64,000 nt of DNA from Roseitalea sp. (GTDB taxonomy: Bacteria; Pseudomonadota; Alphaproteobacteria; Rhizobiales; Rhizobiaceae). Shown in pieces: positions 27,293 to 37,349 of the stretch. The stretch covers positions 62,001-126,000 of the forward strand of contig JAEPON010000003.1 in NCBI GenBank assembly GCA_017642895.1. The letters run 5' to 3'. Below the pieces are notes generated by a model. It saw nothing but the letters and a program-made list of their open reading frames with translations. It was not told where the DNA came from and did not search any database. A program made the position numbers and the translations under genes. Within the stretch, counting starts at the first letter, position 1. Every line of letters starts with the position of its first letter.

Positions 27293-27836
27293 CGAGCCTC
27301 TCCTTCAAGCCTTCAACCTTTGGATTGCGGAACCCCATCGCCATCCAGGCGCCAAGAAGCTTTGCGTAAAAGCCCGGCGTGTGCGTTCCGGGATTGGGCA
27401 CATCGCCGGACAGAACCGCATCGGCCGGCGCGTCTTTCGTCATCGTTCGCAGTTGCAGCGGCGGCTTGGTGCCGTCGGGCCACAGCGTTGCGTAAAGGCT
27501 CAGCCAGTGGCTGCCACCAAGCTCGAGGAACACCGGCGTGTTGCAGCAGGACGCGATCACGCGCCGGGTCTTGCTGGTCTCGCTCAGGCGATGCTCACAA
27601 AGGCTTTCGGCACCCCTGGTGAATGAGACGCGGTCCTTCCTGTAGAGCACGAACGGCGTGGCACCGGTTTCCAGAAGCACCGGGCCACCGCCGGACTTCG
27701 CGACAAAAGCCTGCCCGGCGGATTGGCAATCCGAACACAGGCATTCGACGCTGAGGATCGGGGCGCCCTGAAGGTGGACACCCACCTGTCCGCATCGGCA
27801 TGTCAGATCGGTCACATCGGCCAAGATCGTCTCCAT
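27282..27836 (-). CDS. DUF6151 (GFA-like) zinc-binding protein
   Basis: 184 residues from ATG 27836. The N-terminus holds a GFA-type zinc ribbon: TCRCGQVG, then CLCSDC (CxxC), then a CC pair (ASCCNTPVFLEL) equivalent to the CxxCG motifs of glutathione-dependent formaldehyde-activating-like enzymes. The activity of DUF6151 members is unproven. Divergent from a TetR gene across a 96-base gap that contains a perfect palindrome; likely repressed by that TetR. Confidence 0.8.
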   Translation of the reverse strand: METILADVTDLTCRCGQVGVHLQGAPILSVECLCSDCQSAGQAFVAKSGGGPVLLETGATPFVLYRKDRVSFTRGAESLCEHRLSETSKTRRVIASCCNTPVFLELGGSHWLSLYATLWPDGTKPPLQLRTMTKDAPADAVLSGDVPNPGTHTPGFYAKLLGAWMAMGFRNPKVEGLKERLDVW

Positions 27837-27851
27837 CGAGCTCTTAATTAG

Positions 27852-27866
27852 ACTGGACGGTCCAGT
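27852..27866. promoter_or_regulatory. TetR operator palindrome
   Basis: ACTGGAC (27852-27858), centre G, GTCCAGT (27860-27866): a perfect 15-bp inverted repeat between the divergent DUF6151 (start 27836) and TetR genes. This is a common TetR/AcrR operator style, so autoregulation plus control of the DUF6151-DUF6958 pair is expected. Confidence 0.75.
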
Positions 27867-27932
27867 TTGATTTGTCAAGCCGAGCTGATAACCTGCCGCC
27901 ATGATCTTGCTGTGCAAACCCCACGTCCGGAC

Positions 27933-28571
27933 ATGACCAGCGGCGCGGCCACCCGCCGGCGGCGCAGCCGGCAAAAGATCGTCACCGCTGCGGGTGATGT
28001 GTTCCTTGAGACCGGGTTTCTCGGTGCGAGCATGGACACGATCGCCGACAGGGCCGGCGTCTCCAAGCAGACCGTTTATGCCCATTTTGCGTCCAAGGAA
28101 GCGCTGTTCATCCATGTGGTGGAGGCGATGACCGGCGGCGCGGCGCGCGACCTGCGCGAGGATGTCGAGGAGGCGTTGGACGACCGTCCGGTCGAGGACT
28201 ATCTCAACCGGACCGCCATCGACCAGTTGACCATCGTCATGACGCCCGCCCTGATGCGGCTGCGGCGCATGGTGATCGGCGAGGTCGACCGTTTTCCGGC
28301 ACTGGGCCGCTCACTGTTTGAAAACGGGCCGCGCAAGTCCATCGACAAGCTGGCCCGGGCCTTCGCGCACTATACAGCGCGCGGACAACTGGACGTCTCC
28401 GATCCGGCCGATGCGGCCACCCTGTTCAACTGGATGCTCATGGGCGCGCCGACCAACAGCGCGATGCTTCTGGGCGATGCGGGCCTGCCCACACCCGCGC
28501 AGATCGAGGCCCATGCCGCCGAAACGGTGAGGATCTTCCTGGCCGCCTACGGGACCAGCAGACACGATTGA
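27933..28571 (+). CDS. TetR/AcrR family transcriptional regulator
   Basis: 212 residues from ATG 27933; a TTG at 27867 abutting the operator is in frame but less likely. The helix-turn-helix lies at about 25-65 (IVTAAGDVFLETGFLGASMDTIADRAGVSKQTVYAHFASKEALF), followed by a C-terminal ligand-binding helical domain of the AcrR-C type. Probable repressor of itself and of the divergent DUF6151-DUF6958 operon. Confidence 0.92.
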   Translation: MTSGAATRRRRSRQKIVTAAGDVFLETGFLGASMDTIADRAGVSKQTVYAHFASKEALFIHVVEAMTGGAARDLREDVEEALDDRPVEDYLNRTAIDQLTIVMTPALMRLRRMVIGEVDRFPALGRSLFENGPRKSIDKLARAFAHYTARGQLDVSDPADAATLFNWMLMGAPTNSAMLLGDAGLPTPAQIEAHAAETVRIFLAAYGTSRHD

Positions 28572-28601
28572 AACGCGTGGTCGCCCAAACCCCTTTCGCC
28601 T

Positions 28602-30776
<2,175 letters not shown>

Positions 30777-30882
30777 GGCGCGTCTCCATCCCGTGATCAA
30801 TGCCCGTTCATAATGCGCCGGCGTGACCCTGCAATGCAACGAATGTATGGACGAAGGCCGCGAGCGCCGTTATCAGCCGGCC

Positions 30883-31818
30883 ATGCGCGTGGTCTCCATC
30901 GGCGAATGCATGATCGAACTGTCAGGCCGTTCCGGCGCCCGCTGGACCCAGGGCTTTGCCGGCGACACGCTGAACACGCTGTGGTATCTGCGCGCGCTCT
31001 TGCCCGATGATGCGGCCGCCGACTATGTCACGGCCTTTGGCGACGATCCCTTCTCGGCCGAACAGATCGCCTTCCTTTCGGCCAACCGCATCGGCATCGC
31101 CCAAAGCCCGACCATCGCCGGCAAGGCGCCGGGGCTCTATGCGATTGCACTGGATGATGCGGGCGAACGGTCCTTCACCTATTGGCGTAGCCAAGCCGCC
31201 GCCCGCCATCTGGCCGATGACGGCAAAGTGCTCGCGCAAAGCCTTGCCGGCGCCGATCTGGTCTATTTTTCGGGCATCACGCTGGCGATTCTCGACGCGG
31301 GCAGCCGCCAACGCCTGATCGAGGCGCTGAAGGCTGCGCGCGGCGCCGGCGCCGATATCGCGTTCGACCCCAATTACCGGCCGCGCCTCTGGCCCGACCA
31401 GGGTGAAGCACAGGCCGCCATGGAAAAGGGCTACCGGACCAGCACCATCGTGCTGCCGACCTTCGACGACGAGGCCATGTTGTTCGGCGATGCCGCGCCG
31501 GAAGCCACCGCCAGGCGCATTGCGGCGCTGGGGCCGGCGACGATCATCGTCAAATGCGGCAGCGCGCCCGCGCATGTCGAGCATGACACTGTGACTGAGA
31601 CGATCGCGCCGGAACCCGGCATCGTTCCCGTCGACACGACCGGCGCCGGAGACAGCTTCAATGGCGGCTGGCTGGCCGCCCGCCTCGCCGGCCGGAACCC
31701 GGCCGCCGCAACGCGCCATGCCCACCGGGTCGCGGGCCGCGTCATCGGTCATCATGGCGCCCTGCTGCCGATGACAGATCTTGCCGATCTGCGATTGACC
31801 GCCGCCGCGCCCGGCTGA
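30883..31818 (+). CDS. PfkB-family sugar kinase, probably 2-keto-3-deoxygluconate kinase
   Basis: 311 residues from ATG 30883; ATG 30847 is an alternative start adding 12 residues. Ribokinase/PfkB fold with N-terminal VVSIGECMIEL and GFAGDTLNTLWYLRAL, and the anion-hole/catalytic DTTGAGDSFNGGWLAARL near the end. The start and the YWRSQAAAR region resemble KdgK, which phosphorylates KDG in the Entner-Doudoroff branch. No eda or other sugar genes are adjacent, so the substrate is inferred from resemblance only. Confidence 0.8.
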   Translation: MRVVSIGECMIELSGRSGARWTQGFAGDTLNTLWYLRALLPDDAAADYVTAFGDDPFSAEQIAFLSANRIGIAQSPTIAGKAPGLYAIALDDAGERSFTYWRSQAAARHLADDGKVLAQSLAGADLVYFSGITLAILDAGSRQRLIEALKAARGAGADIAFDPNYRPRLWPDQGEAQAAMEKGYRTSTIVLPTFDDEAMLFGDAAPEATARRIAALGPATIIVKCGSAPAHVEHDTVTETIAPEPGIVPVDTTGAGDSFNGGWLAARLAGRNPAAATRHAHRVAGRVIGHHGALLPMTDLADLRLTAAAPG

Positions 31819-31924
31819 CCAAAACGGCCTTTTCCTTCGCGCCCAAACCGGATAGACACGCGCTCGAACAAAGGCCGGACGAAACGACCGCGCGCCGCAG
31901 TGCGCAAGAACAAAGGACACCCAA

Positions 31925-32206
31925 GTGGCCACCACGTTTGACAAAGTCGCCGACATCATCGCCGAGACGAGCGAGATCGACCGCGAAACCATCACGCCCG
32001 AAAGCCACACGATCGACGATCTGGGCATCGACAGCCTGGATTTCCTCGACATCGTCTTTGCGATCGACAAGGAGTTTGGCATCAAGATTCCGCTCGAGCA
32101 GTGGACCCAGGATGTCAATGACGGCAAGGTCCCGACCGAGGAATATTTCGTCATCAGCAATCTGTGCGGCAAGATCGACGGGCTTGTCGCCGCCAAGGCC
32201 GCCTGA
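31925..32206 (+). CDS. acpXL: Specialised acyl carrier protein AcpXL
   Basis: 93 residues from GTG 31925, with AAAGGACA upstream. Carries the phosphopantetheine serine in [23 protein letters not shown]. Length and sequence (C-terminal [27 protein letters not shown]) match AcpXL, the carrier on which rhizobia build the 27-hydroxyoctacosanoate secondary acyl chain of lipid A. Heads the cluster with two ketosynthase-like genes, adhXL and lpxXL. Confidence 0.95.
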   Translation: MATTFDKVADIIAETSEIDRETITPESHTIDDLGIDSLDFLDIVFAIDKEFGIKIPLEQWTQDVNDGKVPTEEYFVISNLCGKIDGLVAAKAA

Positions 32207-32236
32207 CATCTCCCGCCCCGGAGGCAACCGGACACT

Positions 32237-33421
32237 GTGGCCCATTCCGCCGTCATAACCGGCATCGGCATCGTTACCGCGATGGGCGTTGGTATCGAGG
32301 CCAGTTGGCGCGCGCTGACCGACGGGTCGGCCGCGGTCGTCGATACCGACCGCTTTGCGCCCTACCCCGTCCATCCGGCCCCGGAAATCGACTGGTCCGA
32401 ACAGATCCCCAAGCGCGGCGACCAGCGCCAGATGGAGGCCTGGCAGCGCCTTGGCACCTATGCGGCGGGTCTTGCGCTCGACGATGCCGGCATCAAGGGC
32501 GACGAAACGCTGACCGGCACGATGGACATGATCGTTGCCGCGGCCGGCGGCGAGCGCGACGTGTCGGTCGACACGATGATCCTCGGCGAAGCTGCGGCGG
32601 GCCGCAGCGACACCGGCGTTCTGATCAACGAGAAGCTGACCACCGAACTGCGCCCGACCCTGTTTCTTGCGCAACTGTCGAACCTTCTGGCGGGCAACAT
32701 CTCCATCGTCCACAAGGTCACCGGTTCCTCGCGCACCTTCATGGGCGAGGAAGGCGCCGGCATGTCGGCGGTGCAGACGGCCGTCGCCCGCATCCGCGCC
32801 GGCCAGTCGACCCATGTGCTGGTCGGCGCCGCCTTCAACGCCGAACATCCCGACATGCTGCTCGGCTATGAAATGAACGGACACCTGGCGCGCGGTCCGT
32901 TCAGGCCGGTCGCCGAGCGCGCGTCCGGCGAGGGCGGTGGCCTCGTCGCCGGCTCCGGCGGCGTCTTTCTGGTCATTGAGGAGGCCGGCCACGCGAAAGC
33001 GCGCGGCGCGACGATCCATGCCGCGATCGGACCGGTCGCCGTCGATGCGGGCGAGGCCGACGGCACGCAGGCGCGGCTCGAAAGCCTCGCCGTTGAAGCA
33101 GGCATCGATGAAGCCGACATGATCGTCTCGGCCAATTCCGGCGCCCTCGCCCGCAGCGCGGTCGAAAAGAGCGCCGCCGCGCGCTGGCCCGAAAAATCCG
33201 TGCGCGCCATTGCCAACAAGACCGGCCATCTGCGCGAGGCGCAATTCCCGCTCGCCATCGCCGTTGCGGCCCTCTCAATTGCCAAGGGCCAGCCGGTGGC
33301 ACCGCTCGAAAGTGCCGAAGCGCCGGCCAACGACGCGCCCGGCGCAATCGGCGTGATCGCGCTCGGCCATCAGACGGCCGAAGCCATGGTCCGCGTCGCC
33401 ACACCGGAGCCGACGCAATGA
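32237..33421 (+). CDS. fabF2XL: Ketosynthase-like FabF2XL lacking the active-site cysteine
   Basis: 394 residues, GTG start. Thiolase-fold beta-ketoacyl-ACP synthase in sequence and cluster position (fabF2XL), but the nucleophilic elbow that normally reads TACAxG appears as RTFMGEEGAG, with Glu171/172 where Cys should be. The first catalytic His motif (normally NAHGT) reads SANSG (Asn300). The second (NKTGH, His331) is kept. It therefore looks condensation-incompetent, like the chain-length-factor partners of type II ketosynthases. It overlaps fabF1XL by four bases, as expected of an obligate heterodimer. An atypical catalytic mechanism cannot be excluded. Confidence 0.85.
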   Translation: MAHSAVITGIGIVTAMGVGIEASWRALTDGSAAVVDTDRFAPYPVHPAPEIDWSEQIPKRGDQRQMEAWQRLGTYAAGLALDDAGIKGDETLTGTMDMIVAAAGGERDVSVDTMILGEAAAGRSDTGVLINEKLTTELRPTLFLAQLSNLLAGNISIVHKVTGSSRTFMGEEGAGMSAVQTAVARIRAGQSTHVLVGAAFNAEHPDMLLGYEMNGHLARGPFRPVAERASGEGGGLVAGSGGVFLVIEEAGHAKARGATIHAAIGPVAVDAGEADGTQARLESLAVEAGIDEADMIVSANSGALARSAVEKSAAARWPEKSVRAIANKTGHLREAQFPLAIAVAALSIAKGQPVAPLESAEAPANDAPGAIGVIALGHQTAEAMVRVATPEPTQ

Positions 33422-34698
33422 GTGCCGTCACCGACAAGGCCGGCCGGCCGCTGATCGCCATCACCGGCGCCGGCATCGTCTCGCCGCTGGGGCGCGGCAA
33501 GACCGAAAATTGGGCAGCGCTGACCTCAGGCCGCTCGGGCATCCACCGCATCGCCCGCTTTCCGACCGACCATCTGCGCACGACCATCGCCGGCACGGTC
33601 GATTTCATGACCGCGCCGGAGGACGGGTCCACCGCCCTCACCTACGCGCTGGCCGAGGCTGCCGCGCTGGAAGCGCTTGAGGAAGCCGGCTTTTCGGGCG
33701 ATTTCGGCGGTCCCTTGTTCGTCGCGGCACCGCCGGTCGAACTGGAATGGCACCAGCGGCTGGCGCTCGATGCCGAGGGCGCTGCGCTCGGCGAAAGCGA
33801 GGCGGGCTATGACCGCGTGCTTGCCGCCGCGCGCGCCAAGACCCATCCGCAGAACTCCGGCAATGTCTATTTCGGTTCGACCGCATTGCGGTTGAAGGAA
33901 AAGACAGGCGCGCGCGGCCTGCCCATCACGCTGTCGACCGCTTGCGCGTCCGGTGCGACGGCGATCCAGCTTGGCGCCGAGGCGATCCGGCGCGGCGAGG
34001 CCGACCGGGTCCTCAGCGTCGGCACGGACGGTTCGGTCACCGCCGAGGCGCTGATCCGCTTTTCGCTCCTGTCCGCGCTTTCGACCCAGAACGAGGTGCC
34101 CGAGCAGGCCTCCAAGCCCTTCTCGAAGGACCGAGACGGTTTCGTCATGTCCGAGGGCGCCGGCGCCTTCCTTATGGAGACGCTGGAAAGCGCCCGCGCG
34201 CGCGGCGCAACGATCCTCGGTATCCTGGAAGGCTGCGGCGAGAAGGCCGACGATTTCCATCGCACCCGTTCAAAACCGGACGGTTCGCCGGCCATCGCCG
34301 CGGTCAACGCCGCGCTCGCCGATGCGGGCGTCGCGCCTGCCGATATCGGCTACATCAACGCGCACGGCACCTCGACACCGGAAAACGACAAGATGGAATG
34401 CCTGTCGCTGACCGAGGTCTTCGGCGAGGGGTTGGGCGGTGTGCCGATCTCGTCCAACAAGTCGATGATCGGCCACACGCTGACCGCCGCCGGCGCCATT
34501 GAGGCCGTGTTCTCGCTCCTGACGATTCGCACCGGCACGCTGCCGCCGACGATCAACCATGCAAATCCCGACCCGGCGCTCTTGCTCGACTGCGTGCCGA
34601 ACGAAAAACGCGACCTGCAAGTCACACGCGTTCTGTCCAATTCGTTCGGTTTCGGCGGCCAGAACACCTGCCTTGTCATCGCCGCCGAACCCGCTTAA
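33418..34698 (+). CDS. fabF1XL: Beta-ketoacyl-ACP synthase FabF1XL
   Basis: 426 residues. FabF-type condensing enzyme with a complete triad: Cys176 (STACASGATA), His316 (INAHGTSTPEND) and His353 (SNKSMIGHTLTAAG). It would elongate AcpXL-bound chains towards C28 for lipid A. Coupled to the Cys-less fabF2XL upstream (4-base overlap) and followed by adhXL after 37 bases. Confidence 0.93.
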   Translation: MSAVTDKAGRPLIAITGAGIVSPLGRGKTENWAALTSGRSGIHRIARFPTDHLRTTIAGTVDFMTAPEDGSTALTYALAEAAALEALEEAGFSGDFGGPLFVAAPPVELEWHQRLALDAEGAALGESEAGYDRVLAAARAKTHPQNSGNVYFGSTALRLKEKTGARGLPITLSTACASGATAIQLGAEAIRRGEADRVLSVGTDGSVTAEALIRFSLLSALSTQNEVPEQASKPFSKDRDGFVMSEGAGAFLMETLESARARGATILGILEGCGEKADDFHRTRSKPDGSPAIAAVNAALADAGVAPADIGYINAHGTSTPENDKMECLSLTEVFGEGLGGVPISSNKSMIGHTLTAAGAIEAVFSLLTIRTGTLPPTINHANPDPALLLDCVPNEKRDLQVTRVLSNSFGFGGQNTCLVIAAEPA

Positions 34699-34735
34699 TC
34701 GGAGCGATTGCGAACAATACCGGCAAGGACACCCC

Positions 34736-35767
34736 ATGCGCGCGCTTCAGCTCGTTGAAGACCGGAAACTCGAACGCGTCACCATCGATCCGCCGCCGCC
34801 GCCCGGACAGGGCGAGGTGCGCTTGCGCGTTCAGGCCGTCGCGCTGAACCATATCGATGTGTGGGGCTGGCGCGGCATGGCGTTTGCCAAGCGCAAACTG
34901 CCGCTGACCATCGGCGCCGAGGCGAGCGCGGTGGTCGATGCGGTCGGCGCCGGCGTGACCGACCTTCTGCCCGGCCAGCTCGTCTCCATCTTCGGCGCGC
35001 GGACCTGTGGCCTGTGCCGCGCGTGCCGGCAGGGCCGCGACAATCTGTGCGAGAATGTCGGCGGCGTGCATGGCTTTCACCTGGACGGTTTCGCCGCCGA
35101 GATCGTCACCATGCCGGCGCGCAATTGCGTGCCCGCCCCGCCCGGCGTCGATGCGGTGGGCGCGGCGCTCGCGCCGATCACCTTCGGCACGGTCGAACAC
35201 ATGCTGTTCGACAACGCAAAGCTTGAACCGGGCGAAACGATCCTCGTCCATGCCGGCGGCTCGGGCATCGGTTCGGCCGCCATCCAGCTCGCCAAAAGCC
35301 ATGGCTGCACAGTCATCACCACCGTCGGTTCCGACGCCAAGATCGAACCGGCCAGGGCGCTCGGCGCCGACCATGTGATCAATTATCGCGAGGACCGCTT
35401 CGAGGGCGCGGTCCGCAAACTGACCAAAAAGCGCGGCGTCGATGTCGTCTTCGAGCATGTCGGCGCCGACACCTGGGCCGGCTCGATGCTGTCGCTCAAG
35501 CGCGGCGGCCGGCTCGTCACCTGCGGTTCGACCTCGGGCGTTTCGGCATCGACCAACCTGATGATGCTGTTCCAGCAGCAATTGCGGCTGATCGGCTCGT
35601 TCGGCTGCACAATGACCAACATGGCTGACGCAATGGAAAAGATGGCGCGCGGGCTCGCCGCGCCCGTCATCGACACCGAGGTCGGCTTCGACGGCATCGA
35701 TGCGGCGCTGGCACGCATGGAAACGCGCGACGTTTTCGGCAAGATCGTGCTGCTCATGGATGGCTGA
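34736..35767 (+). CDS. adhXL: Zinc-binding dehydrogenase/reductase AdhXL
   Basis: 343 residues from ATG 34736, preceded by GGCAAGGAC. MDR (zinc alcohol dehydrogenase/quinone reductase) fold: GroES-like N-terminus, a structural zinc lobe (FGARTCGLCRACRQGRDNLCEN), Rossmann motif VHAGGSGIGSAAIQLAK. In the acpXL cluster of rhizobia an enzyme of this type is thought to reduce an intermediate of very-long-chain acyl synthesis (enoyl reduction is the usual suggestion). Exact reaction unproven. Confidence 0.88.
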   Translation: MRALQLVEDRKLERVTIDPPPPPGQGEVRLRVQAVALNHIDVWGWRGMAFAKRKLPLTIGAEASAVVDAVGAGVTDLLPGQLVSIFGARTCGLCRACRQGRDNLCENVGGVHGFHLDGFAAEIVTMPARNCVPAPPGVDAVGAALAPITFGTVEHMLFDNAKLEPGETILVHAGGSGIGSAAIQLAKSHGCTVITTVGSDAKIEPARALGADHVINYREDRFEGAVRKLTKKRGVDVVFEHVGADTWAGSMLSLKRGGRLVTCGSTSGVSASTNLMMLFQQQLRLIGSFGCTMTNMADAMEKMARGLAAPVIDTEVGFDGIDAALARMETRDVFGKIVLLMDG

Positions 35768-35776
35768 GCGACGGCC

Positions 35777-36733
35777 ATGACGCCCGCTCAGACCCGACTG
35801 CTCAAGCTGACCCAGAAGGTCAAACGTGCGCGCTACTGGATCGAAGCGCATTTGACCTTCGCCGTTCTCGCAGCCCTGAACCTGCTGCCGGCCGATGCCG
35901 CGATCAACACGTTGGCGGCCCTCGCCGCCCGCCTCGGTCCGCTCCTGCCGCGCCAGAAAGTGGTGCTCAACAATCTCGCCAGGGCGATGCCGGAGCTTTC
36001 CAATGAAGAGCATCGCGCCATTGCCCGGCGCATGTGGGGCAATATGGGCCGTCAGGTGGCCGAATATGTCGTGCTTGACAAATTGTTCGATTTCGACCCC
36101 GAAACCGACGCGGACAGCCGTATCGAAGTGCGGGGAAAGGACATTTTTCTGCGCATTCATGCGGCAGGAAAGCCGGTGATCTTCTTCACCGGCCACACGG
36201 GCAATTTCGAGCTTTTGCCGATCTGTGCGGCGACCTTCGATCTGGAGGTCACGGCGCTGTTCCGCCCGCCCAACAATCCCTATGTGGCAAAACGGGTGCT
36301 AGCCGCGCGCACGACCACCATGGGCCAGCTCGTGCCGTCAAAAACCGGAGCCGCCGCCGGTCTTGCCCGCGCGCTTTCAGACGGCAAATCGGTGGGCGTT
36401 CTCGTCGATCAGAAGTTCCATCGCGGCCGGCTCGGCACCTTCTTCGGGCGGCCCGTGCGCACCAATCCGCTGCTGCCCAAGCTGGTGCGCCAGTTCGGCT
36501 GCGACGTTCATCCCGCGCGCTGCGTGCGTCTGCCGGGCAACCGCTTCCGGCTGGAACTTGAAGAGGCGATCGCCCTGCCCCGTGATGGCGAAGGGCGGAT
36601 CGATGTAGACGCGTCCACCCAGATGCTCAACGATGTGGTGGAGCGATGGGTGCGCGAATATCCCGACCAGTGGATGTGGATGCACCGTCGCTGGGACCCC
36701 AAAACGCTGGTCGATCCGCGCGCGCAGGACTGA
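35777..36733 (+). CDS. lpxXL: Very-long-chain lipid A acyltransferase LpxXL
   Basis: 318 residues. LpxL/HtrB-type acyltransferase: N-terminal membrane anchor (FAVLAALNLLPADAAINTLA), catalytic FFTGHTGNFELLP (HX4E), and VDQKFHRGRLGTFFGRPVRTN. Transfers the 27-hydroxy-C28 chain from AcpXL to the 2' acyl group of the lipid A precursor at the inner membrane. It closes the acpXL operon, nine bases after adhXL. Confidence 0.93.
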   Translation: MTPAQTRLLKLTQKVKRARYWIEAHLTFAVLAALNLLPADAAINTLAALAARLGPLLPRQKVVLNNLARAMPELSNEEHRAIARRMWGNMGRQVAEYVVLDKLFDFDPETDADSRIEVRGKDIFLRIHAAGKPVIFFTGHTGNFELLPICAATFDLEVTALFRPPNNPYVAKRVLAARTTTMGQLVPSKTGAAAGLARALSDGKSVGVLVDQKFHRGRLGTFFGRPVRTNPLLPKLVRQFGCDVHPARCVRLPGNRFRLELEEAIALPRDGEGRIDVDASTQMLNDVVERWVREYPDQWMWMHRRWDPKTLVDPRAQD

Positions 36734-36734
36734 C

Positions 36735-36756
36735 GACGGCGCCCGCGAGCGCCGTC
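36735..36756. terminator. Hairpin between convergent lpxXL and L,D-transpeptidase genes
   Basis: GACGGCGC (36735-36742) and GCGCCGTC (36749-36756) form a perfect 8-bp stem with a six-base loop in the 41-base gap between convergent genes. No T-run on either side, so it is only a possible bidirectional terminator. Confidence 0.4.
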
Positions 36757-36774
36757 ATCCGGGACCAGGCCCGA

Positions 36775-37203
36775 TCAGTGGCGGATGCGCACCCGCATAT
36801 TGCTCGGACCGACCTGGCGCGTCAGGTCATAAAGCCGCTTGGCATTGGCTGTATGCAGCCGCACGCAACCGGCCGACGCAGGACGACCAAGCCGCGACAC
36901 CGCCCCGGTGCCATGGATCGCATAGGGCCCCCGGAAGAAGATCGAATACGGCATGTTGGAGCCGTATATGGTCGACCGCCATTTGCGGTGCATGCGCTGC
37001 GGGCGGAACGTGCCGATCGGCGTCACCTTGCCCGGACGGGCCGTGGACACGGGCCACCGGTAAAGCACACGGCCATCCTTGCGCACCGTCATGGTCTGGC
37101 TGGAAATATCGACATCGGCGACCAGCCGTGCGGCAACCGCATCGCCCGTTGTCGGAAACGCGATGGCGACCGCCAGCGCAAAAATCAAAAGAAAATGTCT
37201 CAT
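36775..37203 (-). CDS. L,D-transpeptidase (YkuD/ErfK family)
   Basis: 142 residues from ATG 37203, giving a clean signal peptide (RHFLLIFALAVAIAFPTTGDAVA). The YkuD catalytic block is complete: YAIHGTGAVSRLGRPASAGCVRL, with the nucleophilic Cys and the upstream His. It acts in the periplasm on peptidoglycan, forming 3-3 cross-links or attaching proteins. Minimal length, without peptidoglycan-binding domains. Confidence 0.9.
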   Translation of the reverse strand: MRHFLLIFALAVAIAFPTTGDAVAARLVADVDISSQTMTVRKDGRVLYRWPVSTARPGKVTPIGTFRPQRMHRKWRSTIYGSNMPYSIFFRGPYAIHGTGAVSRLGRPASAGCVRLHTANAKRLYDLTRQVGPSNMRVRIRH

Positions 37204-37349
37204 CGGCCTCGCCCCCGAATGACGCAATACTCTGAAAACCGACCCGCAGCGTACCGCCAAGTCCGGCGGTCGTCAAAACTCGCCGGACTTCGTTTGGCGT
37301 TAGTCTTAACGACGGTCCGTGCCCCAGCGCACAGACGGCCTCGCCCCAC

